Source: CAVQZC01 sp963718315 (GTDB taxonomy: Bacteria; Actinomycetota; Thermoleophilia; Gaiellales; JAICJC01). Taken from it: a stretch of 64,000 nucleotides of DNA. The position numbers were made by a program, and so were the translations under genes. Below the pieces are notes generated by a model. It was not told the DNA's origin. It was given only the letters and a program-made list of their open reading frames with translations, and made no database searches. Positions 37,287-46,971 of the stretch are shown here, piece by piece (position 1 is the first letter of the stretch; the number at the start of each line of letters is the position of its first letter). Where the stretch lies: assembly GCA_963718315.1 (NCBI GenBank), contig CAVQZC010000003.1, forward strand, positions 62,001 through 126,000, written 5' to 3'.

Positions 37287-37562
37287 CTAGCCGGTGGCGG
37301 CGTACCGGACGGCCGCGCGCTCCCGTGCTCGCTCGATCTCGCGCGCACGGTCCTTCGGAGGCCCTGTGGCGACGAGGCCTTCGAGCAGCCGCGCCGTCGC
37401 CGCGGTGATCTCCTCGACGGCCCGGTCGAACGCCTCCTGGTTGGCCTTCGACGGCTTGTTCATGCCGCTCACCTTGCGCACGAACTGCAGCGCTGCGTCG
37501 TGAACCTGCTCGGGCGTCGTTGCCGGCTCGTAGTTGTGGAGTGGTCGGATGTTTCTGCACAT
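37287..37562 (-). CDS. DUF2277 family protein
   Basis: 91 residues starting ATG 37562 (CRNIRPLHNYEPATTPEQV...). The start motif CRNI-LHNFEPP-like and the segment ALQFVRKVSGMNKPSKANQEAF are typical of DUF2277, a small conserved actinobacterial and proteobacterial family of unknown function. The long frame that continues upstream overlaps the divergent kinase gene and has no coding character. It is 36 bases from the divergent APH-like gene. Confidence 0.85.
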   Translation of the reverse strand: MCRNIRPLHNYEPATTPEQVHDAALQFVRKVSGMNKPSKANQEAFDRAVEEITAATARLLEGLVATGPPKDRAREIERARERAAVRYAATG

Positions 37563-37598
37563 GGCCCTACCGTAGCCGAAGCTGGATACCGTCTGGCC

Positions 37599-38417
37599 GT
37601 GGCTGACCTCGAGACCTGGCGTGCGACCGTCCCCGCGCTCGTCGCGGACTGTGCGGAGCGCTGGCAGCTCACGGTCGGAGATGCGTACCCGGCCGGCGCC
37701 GCCGGCCACGCGCTGAGGGTCGAACTGGCCGACGGATCGCCCGCGGTGCTGAAGCTCATCTATCCGCACCGCGAGTCCGAGCACGAGGCCGACGCCCTGA
37801 CCCTGTGGGCCGGTGATGGGGCCGTCCGCCTGCTCGATCGCGACGATGCCCGGGGCGCCGTACTGCTCGAGCGCTGCCAGCCGGGGGCCGCCCTCGACTC
37901 GGTCGGGCCCGATGCGGCCCTGGACGTCCTGATCGGCCTGCTGCCGCGGCTGTGGACGCCGGCCGGCGAGCCGTTCCACACGCTGGCCGACGAGGCCGGG
38001 TGGTGGCTGAGCTACCTGCCCGAGCGGTGGGAGCAGTGCGGCCGCCCGTTCGAGCGGCGGCTGCTGGATGCCGCGATCGACGCGTTGTCCGGACTGGCGC
38101 CGAGCCAGGGGGAGCAGGTGCTGGTCAACCAGGATCTGCACGCGGGGAACGTTCTGTCGGCGGAGCGCGAGCCGTGGCTCGTGATCGACCCCAAGCCGCT
38201 GCTCGGGGAGCGGGAGTTCTCGGCCGCGCCGATCGTCCGCGGGTCGGAGCTGGGACACGGCCGTCGCCAGGTGCTGCGCCGGCTCGACCGGCTCACGTCC
38301 GAGCTCGGCCTCGATCGCGAGCGCGCGCGTGGCTGGGTGGTCGGCCAGACGATCGCCTGGGACGTCGACGATGAGCCAGGTCTGGGAATCGAGGTCGTAC
38401 GCTGGTTGGTGGATTGA
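37599..38417 (+). CDS. Aminoglycoside/hydroxyurea antibiotic resistance kinase family (APH_6_hur)
   Basis: 272 residues from GTG 37599 (VADLETWRATVPALVADCAERWQL). The catalytic loop is LVNQDLHAGNVL, the metal-binding motif WLVIDPKPLLGE, and the N-lobe lysine lies in PAVLKLIYP. These match the APH(6)/hydroxyurea phosphotransferase family. True streptomycin 6-kinases belong here, but many members in environmental actinobacteria have unknown substrates, so resistance should not be assumed. Confidence 0.87.
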   Translation: MADLETWRATVPALVADCAERWQLTVGDAYPAGAAGHALRVELADGSPAVLKLIYPHRESEHEADALTLWAGDGAVRLLDRDDARGAVLLERCQPGAALDSVGPDAALDVLIGLLPRLWTPAGEPFHTLADEAGWWLSYLPERWEQCGRPFERRLLDAAIDALSGLAPSQGEQVLVNQDLHAGNVLSAEREPWLVIDPKPLLGEREFSAAPIVRGSELGHGRRQVLRRLDRLTSELGLDRERARGWVVGQTIAWDVDDEPGLGIEVVRWLVD

Positions 38418-38447
38418 TCCGACCGAGTGCGGAAGTACCGTGCCCGC

Positions 38448-38753
38448 ATGGATATAGCTTCCCAAGAAAGCTTTAGTACCAGCGAGCGTGACGTTGTCGA
38501 CGCTCACGAGCTCGGCGCTGACGTCGGTTCGGTCGAGCTGACGGCCCGCGGGAAGAGTGCGGATGGCGATGTGGGCGGACGTGGCGCGACCAGATCACCC
38601 GAGCACGCGGCGGAGCTGCTTCCGCCGTCCCAGCGGCAGGCGCTCCGGGCGGCGCTACCGGCGCTGCGCGAGCTGATCCTGGCGCTCGATGCCGTACATC
38701 TCTCAGCGGACGCTCGGGCGACGGCGCCAGCATCTACGACCCGTGGATCCTAG
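38448..38753 (+). CDS. Hypothetical small protein
   Basis: 101 residues from ATG 38448 (DIASQESFSTSERDVVDA). No family recognised. The C-terminal half has an amphipathic helix region (SQRQALRAALPALRELILALDAVHL). Its TAG stop (38751-38753) shares the palindrome CTAG with the stop of the convergent giant gene at 38750. The first codons are less GC-rich than the surroundings. It could be an immunity or regulatory partner of the giant protein by position, but nothing in it shows that. Confidence 0.45.
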   Translation: MDIASQESFSTSERDVVDAHELGADVGSVELTARGKSADGDVGGRGATRSPEHAAELLPPSQRQALRAALPALRELILALDAVHLSADARATAPASTTRGS

Positions 38754-41700
38754 GGGATCTGCTTGGTGTACATCATCGTGGTCGCCTCGTGCAGTGCGGC
38801 CGGGTTGGTCACCCGGTAGTCGACCTTCGCAAGGCTGTCGATGAACCACGCGGTCACCGCGGCATCTCCGTTGAACCCGCGCTTGATGGCCTCCTCCAGC
38901 TCCGAAACCTCGCCATCCAGGTACGCACGAGTGATCTGGTCTTCCGTCACGCCCAGGTGGGAGAGCATCTCGACCTGGAAGTCGACGTGCGCGTCGTAGG
39001 CGTGGGTGGTCGACCACGGGCCGAGGTGGGTGCGGGTGATTCGCTCGGTGATGCCCTCCTCCATGAACGTGCCGAACTTTGTGCGGAACAGGTCAGGGGC
39101 GCCGTTGGTGTCGGCCAACTGGTGCACCGCCTCGTGGAAGACGACGAGCGTGATGTTGGCGCCCTGCCGCACCCAGATCTCGCCGTTCCACGCGAAACCG
39201 CCGCCCGGTGCCGGCCCCGTACCTCCGGAAGCGATCCACTGGCGCTCGAACTCGGCCGGCTCGACCTCCATCCAGACGTTGCTGCCATGGACCGGAACCG
39301 CCCGGCGCAATGCCTTGACCATGAACTCGCGGATCTCGGTGACCGTCATCGGCGTGCCGGCGCCGCGGTAGGGCTCGCCCGGCTTCGGGCTTCGGAACGG
39401 CGGCCGGAGGCGTCTGCGCGGCGCCGCCACCCGCGGGACCGGGCGGCCCCTTCTGCCCTGGGCGCGGACTGGATGCAGGTTGCGCAGGTTCGCCGGGCGC
39501 CGGGCCGGGTCGTGGAGGCCGGTCCTTCGGCGGAGGAGCCGCCCCTCGCGCCGTGGCCTCGTCCCCACCGGACTCGCCCTTGTAGTACTCGTCCAGGTCC
39601 TGCATCATCGACTTCCATGCCGGGCTGCCGCGCTCGACATAGGTCGTGCGCTCGTTGTACTCATGTGCGTAGTCCTGCGTGCTGGCGAACTCCCGCGTCA
39701 CGTTCTCGCCGTTGGCCCGCTGGTACTTGAGGGTCACCCGGCCCCGTACCGGCTCCACCGTGTAGGAGGCGAGCGCGCGACGGCCGTCCGGCAGCGGGTA
39801 GTCGATGAACTGCGTGACCGCGCGACGGGACTGGAACGCCAGCTCCGTCGAGATGCTCACGTCTTTGGGAGAGGGCATCCGCACGGTGAGGACGTTGTCG
39901 GGATTCGGGTGGCTATGGAGCGCCGTCTCCCAGTTCCCGTCGTCGTACATGCTCACACTGCCCGGCTCGCCCACCTTGACGACGTATCGGGGAGGGCCTT
40001 TGCCGCGGAACCGGAAGACGCCCACCTCGCGGTTTCCGGCGCGGGCCAGCGCCTCGTCGAACGCCCGGAAGGCCGCTTCCGGGGTGGAGAACTGGTTTTC
40101 GCCCGCAGCCGTCGTGTAGACGCCCGGCTTGTTGATGACGGGCCCGGTTGGAGCCGCCGGCGCTGCCCGGGGCGCAAGCCCTGTCTGCGACACCTCGTTC
40201 GCCCACTGGTCGTGCGCCGCAGCCGGCGTGCCGGCACGCGGCACCGTGGGCTCGGTCATTCCCGGGGGCGGCGTGGGAGGCTTTCGCGCCGACCCGCGTG
40301 CGGTGTTGACCCCGGGGCCGGTGCCGGGCTCCCCGCCGGGCTCCGGAACGGGCTCACCGGGCGCAGGCTCCGGGGCCGGAGCGGGACCAGGACCAGGCTC
40401 GCCCGGCGCGGGCGGCTCTGCGCCCGGCACGGGGTCCTGAGCGGCCCGGCCGGCGGGATGGCTGCCGGCCTTGACGGTCACCGCCACCAGGGCGCCGTCG
40501 AACGCCGCGTTGACGAGGGCTCCGTAGATCTTGTCCCAGTTGCCGGAGCCGATGGCCGCGATCAGGCTCTTGGAGTGCATACCGACCATGACGCCGATCT
40601 GCAGCCGGCCGATCGTCTTGCCGAGCAGCATCATCTCGCCCATGCCGCGCACCGTGGTCACGAACGGGGAGATGCCCGCCGCCAGTGCGCCGGCAATGCT
40701 CAGCAGGTCCATCGCCGTCTGCAGATCGAACTCGAAATCGCCGCTCTCGAGCCGCTCCACGATGTCGGCGAAACCCGTGACCGCGCCGTACACGGTCAGC
40801 ACGAGGAGCACCTCCGGCTGACCGCCGATCGTTCCGACGATGAGCATGCCGGCCATCACCAGGCGGCCGGCCCACCGCTCCGACCACGAGCCCCCCTGCG
40901 TCCGCAGGTTGAGGATCTCGGGTGCGATGATCTTGTGATCGGCGAAATCCTCCGAGAGCGACTGGGAGTCGATCCGGATGCGCAGGTTGCCGTCGGGATA
41001 GGGCGCATCGTGGGCAAACGTCCGCAGGGCGATCCGCAGGTTCTCCCACGGGTCGACCGCACTTCCGTCGTCTGTGTACTCCCGCGCCTCGTCGGGGAGT
41101 GTGAAGTCCCAGATCCGCAGCGGGTGGATGTGGGAGTTGGGCGCCTGCATGTCGGGGGCGACGTACAGCAGCAGCCGGGTCGACCCACCCGAGTCGTCGC
41201 TCACGTAGAGGGCCTCGATCGGGCGCAGCGGCGCGCTCTTCGTGCGTTCCTTGGCGTGCTCCAGCGAGTCGATCTGTAACTGCAGCTTGTCCTTGTCCTT
41301 GCCGGCTGGGGTGACGTCGAGCTGCTTCTTCAGCCCCTCCAGGAGCTGCTCCGGCGTGTATCCGGGCGTCCGGCTGGCGACGATGAACGGGTTCTGCTTC
41401 TTGAACTCCTCGAGCGTCACACCCTGCTCGTCGGCCCACTTCTGCAGCTGCTCGTCGCCCGGCTGCACCGGCTTTGCCTCGTCCTCCATCGCGAGCCAAT
41501 CGGCCTCCGTCTTCTCGCCCAGCCTGAGCACGGTCTGGGTGTAGGTGAGCTCGACCGACTCGCCGCCGATCACATCGTGGACGGTGGGTGTGTCGGGCTG
41601 CGGAGTGACGGTGACCCGGAGCACGTGGTTCCCGACCACCGGCCACTTCTGGTTGACATGGATGCCCTCCTTGGCGAGGAGCGACATCGACGCCACCTGC

Positions 41701-42899
41701 GGCTCGAAGGACGCCTCGTCGTGGGTGGCCTTGCGCTCGGCGCCCGGATCGAACTCCGCCGTGAAGCCGACGCCGCAGTAGGAGATCACGTCGTGCAGCG
41801 GGACGGTGAGCAAGTCTTCTGCGAGGTCGTCCGTCATCGGCGGCTCGGGCCAGCGCAGCGTGTAGCGGACCTTGGCGCCCTCGACGGCGGTGCCGTCCGG
41901 TGAGGCTGTCAGGTACGGACGCCCCATCATCGGCCGTGCCAGCTCCAGAGCCTTGAACAGCGGTCGGTAGCGCTCGACGACGAGCCGGGGCTCGACGACC
42001 AGCTCCACCCCGGCCGGCACCAGGCCGTCGGCCGGCAAATCCTTGAGCGTGAAGCGGTTGTACGGCACGAGCAGGGTGTCCATGAAACCGAGGTCCCCGT
42101 ACAGCTCTGTCGCCAGCTGACCGAGCGGGGCCGGCCGGGCCACGCGCACCTTGCGCTCGCCCGTGACTGCCTCCAGCAGCCCGACGGTGTCGGCGGCGCT
42201 CATCGTCTCCTTCTTCAGGATCACCTCCTGGGATGCGAAGACGGTCTGAAGGTCGCGGCGTCCGTCGATGCTCAGGTTCTCGAGCGCGTCCTTGAGGCCG
42301 TACGCCTCGACCACCGCTCGCAGGTATCCGAGCTGCCACGGGTTGGGATGCGCCGCAAGGATGCCCAGGATCTTCTTCTCGTCGGCGTCGCTCGAGGCGT
42401 GGACCGGCTCAGGATCCGACTGTAGGACTGCCACCAGCTCGGCGGCGTCGCCGACGGTCGCGGCGGCGGACTCGGTCTGTTCGAGGATGAAATGGCCGAC
42501 GTCGCCCAGCGTGTCAATGGTTCGGGTGACCTGCACGACGGGCTGGCCGTGGTAGGTCTGGAGCGTCACCCCGCGCATTACTGACTCCCGGATCAGCGTG
42601 AACTCGTACGGTTGCGCCTGGTCGGCGGACACCGCAGCCGTCTGCGCCCCCTGCATCGCCGACCAGACGAGCGCGATCTCCTCCCCGGCCTGTGCGACTG
42701 CGGTTGCGTCCACCGCGTCGACCGCCCGCTGGAACGCCGGCAGCGCCTCGCCCATCATCCGGTCGCTGAGGGCGACCGCCGGCGCCGCCGGGTCGGCGCG
42801 CGGCGGCGCATGCGCCGGCTGGCGTGCGACTACGGTCTGTTCCCCTGCTGGGCGCCGGGCTGGGACCTTGGTGCCCCCCATGGGGATGTACTGTCGCAT
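38750..42899 (-). CDS. Giant multidomain eCIS-associated protein with two metalloprotease-like domains, candidate effector (frameshift near 39360-39420)
   Basis: Start ATG 42899 (alternatives 42881, 42959); removing one base between about 39360 and 39420 gives 1,382 residues. The first 670 residues are mixed alpha/beta without a recognised family; a LysM-like piece (DLPADGLVPAGVELVV) occurs near residue 300. Two hydrophobic patches (about 677-705 and 735-775) suggest membrane insertion. After a Pro/Gly-rich linker (about 815-865) comes a domain with HSHP (His995, His997) followed by SPKD (Ser1010, Asp1013), like the JAMM metal motif. After a second Pro-rich linker the C-terminal domain has HEAVH (1255-1259) and EE at 1280-1281, a gluzincin-type arrangement. 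The divergent position next to DUF4157 and the toxin-like modular build suggest cargo of the injection system. Confidence 0.72.
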
Positions 42900-42993
42900 C
42901 CCGCCGGCGCTGTGACCAGTCGGCGCCCGGATGCTCGTTTGCCCCTTTGCTTGTCGCACGGCGTATGCTCCGGCCAGGCGACGGGGGGTTGTC

Positions 42994-43536
42994 GTGGAGT
43001 CCTACGAGCAGCAGTCCATCTTCGAGCGGGACACCGGGCCGGCCGGTCGGGAGCCCGCGTCGGCGCCGCCGACGCCGCTCGAGGAGTTCGCGTCCATCGT
43101 CGGCAACCGGGCCTTCACAGCCATCCTCGCACGAGACGGCGCCGGCATTCTTCCGGGCGGGACCGTCCACCCGGAGGTCGAGAGTGCCATCGCCGGCCAT
43201 CGGGGCGCCGGCACCGGGCTGGACACCGGCGCACGGTCGCGCCTGTCGGAGGCGTTTGGCGACTCGTTCGAGGACGTCAGGGTGCACGCGGACCCGGCGG
43301 CGGATGACCTTGCCCGCTCGGTCCAGGCCCGTGCTTTCACGACCGGCAGCGACGTCTTCTTCGCGAGCGGCGAGTACCGCCCAGGCTCGAGCGAGGGTGA
43401 CCGCCTGCTCGCCCATGAGCTGACACATGTCATCCAGCAGCGGGGTGCGACGGGATCGGGGCCGCTCCAGGTCTCGTCCCCGGGCGATCCCATCGAGGTG
43501 GCGGCGGATGCCGCAGCGGCAGACTTCGGCGGCTGA
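42994..43536 (+). CDS. eCIS DUF4157 protein
   Basis: 180 residues from GTG 42994 (G-rich ribosome site at 42981-42988). The core has RLSEAFGDSFEDVRVHADPAA and the metalloprotease-like motif HELTH (His141-Glu142, His145) followed by VIQQRGA, which is the DUF4157 signature strongly associated with eCIS loci. Members are often fused to, or encoded beside, toxin cargo and may help cargo maturation or loading. Here the domain is stand-alone. The next gene overlaps by 29 bases. Confidence 0.92.
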   Translation: MESYEQQSIFERDTGPAGREPASAPPTPLEEFASIVGNRAFTAILARDGAGILPGGTVHPEVESAIAGHRGAGTGLDTGARSRLSEAFGDSFEDVRVHADPAADDLARSVQARAFTTGSDVFFASGEYRPGSSEGDRLLAHELTHVIQQRGATGSGPLQVSSPGDPIEVAADAAAADFGG

Positions 43537-45535
43537 GCCCGCCGGCGGGCTGCGGTTCGAGATGCTGGATGCCCGCATCCGGCTGGCCGTCGAGGCCGCG
43601 GCCGCCGTCGATCCCAATCCTTCAGACGCGCTTCGCGGCCTCTACGTGTCGGACGACATGGCGCGGTCGCTGGCTCAACGGCCGGCGCTGACGACGGTCG
43701 ACCCGCATCTGGAACGAGCGGCCGAGCTGCTCGGCCTGACTCCGCTGGACGCGGCGGTGCTGGGCCTGTGCGCCGCCCCCGAGCTGAGCCCGCACTACGC
43801 GCGTCTGTTCGGCTACCTGCACGACGACGTGGGGCGCAAGCTGGCAACGCCGCGGCTGGTCGTGCGCTTGCTTGCCGACGAGCAGGTGCCGGCCCAGTCG
43901 GTCTGGCCGAGGTTCACCGCGGGCGGGCCGCTGCGCCGCAGCGGTGCGGTGGCGCTGCTCGACGCTCACACGGCGACCCCGATGGCCGACCGGCCACTGA
44001 AGGTCGGCGATCCGCTGGTCGCGTACCTGCTCGGCACCAGGCTGGACGATCCGACCGGGGGCGGCCGGCTGCGTCGGGTGCTGCCGCCGTTGCACGACCT
44101 CGGCCGCCCGGCCGTGGTCGCCGAGCTGCGCAGCCTGCTGGCCGACCGAGCGTCGCTGCCGCTGATCGTCTGCGGGCCTGATGCGCCGGATCTGGTCGCC
44201 GTGGCGGCCGACCGTGCTCTGGTGGTCGCCGAGCTGGCCGAGACCGACGACCGGTCGCTGGTTGCCGAGGCGTCGCTGCGGGCGGCCCTCGACCTGAGCC
44301 TGCTCTGCTTCACCTGCAGCCCTGGGGCGGAGCCCGCCGACACGCGTCGGCGGCTGCGTGGACTGCTGGCCGCGGGGCTGCCGGTCGTCATCTGCTGCGA
44401 GACCCGGAGCGACGCGGCTGCGCTGACCAACAGCACCTCCTTCCTCGTCGATGCACCGCTGCCGACGTACGCCGAGCGGCGCACGGCCTGGGCGTCGCTT
44501 GCCGGCACCGATGACGTCGCTGATGTGGCCGCGAAGTTCCGGTTGCCGATCGGCCGGATCGCCGAGGCCGCCCAGGTCGCCCGTGCAGCAGCCCGAATGG
44601 CCGGCGATGAGGTACCGGGCGCCGGTGACCTCGACCGCGGCGCTCGACACGCGTCGGCGAGCGGATTGTCCGAGCTGGCCGTGGCCCTCGACGCTCCCTT
44701 CGCGTGGGACGACCTGGTGCTGCCGCAGCGACAGCAGGACCTGCTGCGCTCGATCTCGTCGTTCCTGCGCCACCGCGACCTGGTGCTCAGCGAGTGGGGA
44801 TACGACCGGACGGTCGCCCGCAGCCAGGGCCTGAACGTGCTGTTCGCCGGCGAGTCCGGTACCGGCAAGACGATGGCCGCGCAGGTGCTGGCGCGGGAGC
44901 TGGGCCTCGACATCTACCGGATCGACCTGGCGGCCACCGTCTCGAAGTACATCGGTGAGACCGAGAAGAACCTCGACCGCATCTTCGCGGCCGCCGAGGG
45001 ATCGAACGCGATCCTCTTCTTCGACGAGGCGGACGCCCTCTTCGGCCGCCGCTCCGAGGTTCGCGACTCGCACGACCGCTACGCCAACATCGAGGTCGCC
45101 TACCTTCTCCAGCGGATGGACTCCTACCCCGGCGCGGTGGTGCTGGCCACGAACTTCCGCCAGAACATGGACGACGCGTTTCTGCGGCGGCTGGACTTCG
45201 TGATCGACTTCCCCTTCCCCGAGGCGGACGACCGTCGCCGGATCTGGAATCTGGTGTTGCCGAAACAGGCGCCGGTGGCAGACGATCTCGACCTCGACTT
45301 CCTGGCAAACCAGTTCCGGCTGTCCGGCGGCAACATCCGCAACGCCTCCCTGGCGGCCGCGTTTGCCGCGGCTGACGAGGGGGTGCCGATCGGGATGCGC
45401 CAGCTGATCCAGGCGGTGGCGCTGGAGTACACGAAGCTGGGGCGGCTGACGCTGGAGTCAGAGTTCGAGCGGTTCCACGAGGTGATCCGGACCCCCGGGC
45501 GGGCGTCGGCCGAGTCCGCCACCGAGCGTCCCTGA
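43508..45535 (+). CDS. eCIS AAA+ ATPase (Afp15/Pvc15-like)
   Basis: I choose ATG 43508 (GAGGTGG 8 bases upstream); the protein then has 675 residues. The N-terminal 430 residues form winged-helix and degenerate ATPase-like regions. The C-terminal AAA+ module has Walker A GESGTGKT (Lys454), Walker B ILFFDEAD (Asp506-Glu507), sensor and arginine finger (RRLDFVIDFPFP). In Afp and PVC the homologue is needed for assembly or cargo loading. It overlaps DUF4157, so they are co-translated. Confidence 0.92.
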   Translation: MPQRQTSAAEPAGGLRFEMLDARIRLAVEAAAAVDPNPSDALRGLYVSDDMARSLAQRPALTTVDPHLERAAELLGLTPLDAAVLGLCAAPELSPHYARLFGYLHDDVGRKLATPRLVVRLLADEQVPAQSVWPRFTAGGPLRRSGAVALLDAHTATPMADRPLKVGDPLVAYLLGTRLDDPTGGGRLRRVLPPLHDLGRPAVVAELRSLLADRASLPLIVCGPDAPDLVAVAADRALVVAELAETDDRSLVAEASLRAALDLSLLCFTCSPGAEPADTRRRLRGLLAAGLPVVICCETRSDAAALTNSTSFLVDAPLPTYAERRTAWASLAGTDDVADVAAKFRLPIGRIAEAAQVARAAARMAGDEVPGAGDLDRGARHASASGLSELAVALDAPFAWDDLVLPQRQQDLLRSISSFLRHRDLVLSEWGYDRTVARSQGLNVLFAGESGTGKTMAAQVLARELGLDIYRIDLAATVSKYIGETEKNLDRIFAAAEGSNAILFFDEADALFGRRSEVRDSHDRYANIEVAYLLQRMDSYPGAVVLATNFRQNMDDAFLRRLDFVIDFPFPEADDRRRIWNLVLPKQAPVADDLDLDFLANQFRLSGGNIRNASLAAAFAAADEGVPIGMRQLIQAVALEYTKLGRLTLESEFERFHEVIRTPGRASAESATERP

Positions 45536-45614
45536 CGGGCAGCCTGCCTGCCCCAGAGACTGCCCGTTCGGGCATCCCCCGAGGGCGACGGCCGGGCGCA
45601 TACTCCCTTTCACG

Positions 45615-46505
45615 ATGTCCGTGATCACGGCGGTGCCGCTCAACACCATGCTCGCCGACCTCGACGAGACCCTGCGCTCGCTCCTGCGCAGGGAGCTCGG
45701 CAAGCACGGCTTCGAGGCGGTCGAGATCGCGTTCGACGCGCCCACGCGGGACTGGTCGGCCGGCCAGTCGTCGCCGGCCGTCAACCTGTTCCTCTACGAC
45801 CTGCGCGAGTCGGTCGACCACCGGCCGGTGGAGTGGGTCGAGCGGTCGGTGAACGGGAAGATCCGCGAAGGACGGCCGCCGCTGCGGCTGGACGCGACGT
45901 TCGCGGTCACCGCCTGGACGCGGGAGGTGCAGGACGAGCACCGGCTGCTGTCGCAGGCGTTGTCGGTGCTGTATGCCTACCACACGCTCCCCGACGAGCT
46001 GCTGGCCGGCACGCTGGCGTCGAGGATTGCCCAGTCCTATCCGGTGACGGCGCAGGTTGCGCAGGGGAAGGGCAACGGGAAGTCCGACTTCTGGTCGGCG
46101 GTGGGCGGCGAGTTCAAGGTCTCGTTCGACTACGTCGTGACGGTCTCGTGCGAGCCCGGCGTGGAGCGCGAGCAGGCTCCTGAGGTGCGCACCCAGACGG
46201 TGCGCACCGGCCTGATGGGGGTCGGCGTGCACGAGCAGGAGAGCCATCGCATCGGCGGGGTTGTCCGCGATGCCGACGGCGCGCCGTCGATGGGCGCCTG
46301 GGTCGCGCTGCCGGAGCTGGGTCGGTTCGCGGTCGCGGACACCGAGGGCCGCTTTCGGCTCGACCAGGTACCGGCCGGGCGGTACACGTGCCGGGCGCGC
46401 GCCGACGACGGGTCGGAGGCGGAGGAGCGGCTGGTCGTTCCCGGTGACGGCGTCGACCTGACGCTCGGCTCGCGGCCCGCGCGCCGGCGAGCCCGCGCGG
46501 ACTGA
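45615..46505 (+). CDS. DUF4255 tail-terminator-like protein with C-terminal carboxypeptidase-regulatory-like domain
   Basis: 296 residues from ATG 45615. The N-terminal DUF4255 (Pvc16_N) domain (about 1-190) is seen in TMLADLDETLRSLLRREL and SPAVNLFLYDLRESVDHRP. In Afp the homologue (Afp16) caps the tube and sheath and sets length. The last 80 residues (RIGGVVRDADGAPSMGAWVAL to GRYTCRARADDGSEAEERLVV) are a carboxypeptidase regulatory-like beta sandwich, a fold used for binding. There is a gap of 79 bases before it and 81 bases after. Confidence 0.88.
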   Translation: MSVITAVPLNTMLADLDETLRSLLRRELGKHGFEAVEIAFDAPTRDWSAGQSSPAVNLFLYDLRESVDHRPVEWVERSVNGKIREGRPPLRLDATFAVTAWTREVQDEHRLLSQALSVLYAYHTLPDELLAGTLASRIAQSYPVTAQVAQGKGNGKSDFWSAVGGEFKVSFDYVVTVSCEPGVEREQAPEVRTQTVRTGLMGVGVHEQESHRIGGVVRDADGAPSMGAWVALPELGRFAVADTEGRFRLDQVPAGRYTCRARADDGSEAEERLVVPGDGVDLTLGSRPARRRARAD

Positions 46506-46586
46506 CCGCCCGGCCGTCCGGTTCTGCCCCAACGTCTGCCCTGCCGCGCCTTGGCCGGGGTCGGCGGCGCGCGCAGACTCCACCAC

Positions 46587-46970
46587 GTGTTTCCCGTGGA
46601 CGGCCGCCCCCCTCGCGTGCTGCTCGGCAACCTCGAGCCGATGGCCGCGCTCGGGATGAGCCGGGTGCTGGGCGACCTGGGCGTGCGGGTCGAGGCCGCC
46701 GAGTCCCATCCGGCCGCGATCCTCGAGCAGGCGGTCAGCCTTGATCCGGACACCGTCGTCCTCGGGATGGAGAACGCGTCGTCGCGCGAGCTGGCGCACG
46801 CGGTGGTCCAGCGCTCGCCCCGTACCAAGGTCATCCTGTGGGCGCGCGACGAAAGCCAGATGGAGGTGTTCGACGGCGACTCGCGGCTGCCCCGCCGCGT
46901 CGTGCCCGCCAAGTCGGACGCCCTGCTGGTGGAACTGAACGCCGGCTACCGAGCCGCAGAAGGAGCCTGA
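46587..46970 (+). CDS. Degenerate receiver-like (pseudo-response-regulator) protein
   Basis: About 127 residues; start uncertain (GTG 46587 chosen, TTG 46551 and GTG 46596 possible). The fold follows a response-regulator receiver: RVLLGNLEPMAALGMSRVL, ...DPDTVVLGMENASSREL, ...RTKVILWARDE, ...RVVPAKSDALLVEL. The acidic pair of strand 1 and the phospho-acceptor Asp after strand 3 (here Gly in VVLGMEN) are missing, while the lysine near the end (PAKSDA) is retained. It therefore cannot be phosphorylated in the usual way. It lies between the terminator and sheath genes, one base before the sheath ATG. Confidence 0.6.
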   Translation: MFPVDGRPPRVLLGNLEPMAALGMSRVLGDLGVRVEAAESHPAAILEQAVSLDPDTVVLGMENASSRELAHAVVQRSPRTKVILWARDESQMEVFDGDSRLPRRVVPAKSDALLVELNAGYRAAEGA

Positions 46971-46971
46971 C

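Noticed and set aside
45561..45574. Hairpin TGCCC-GTTC-GGGCA as a terminator after the AAA ATPase gene
   Set aside because: Only five pairs, no T run, and the next gene continues the same operon direction. It may be chance in GC-rich DNA.
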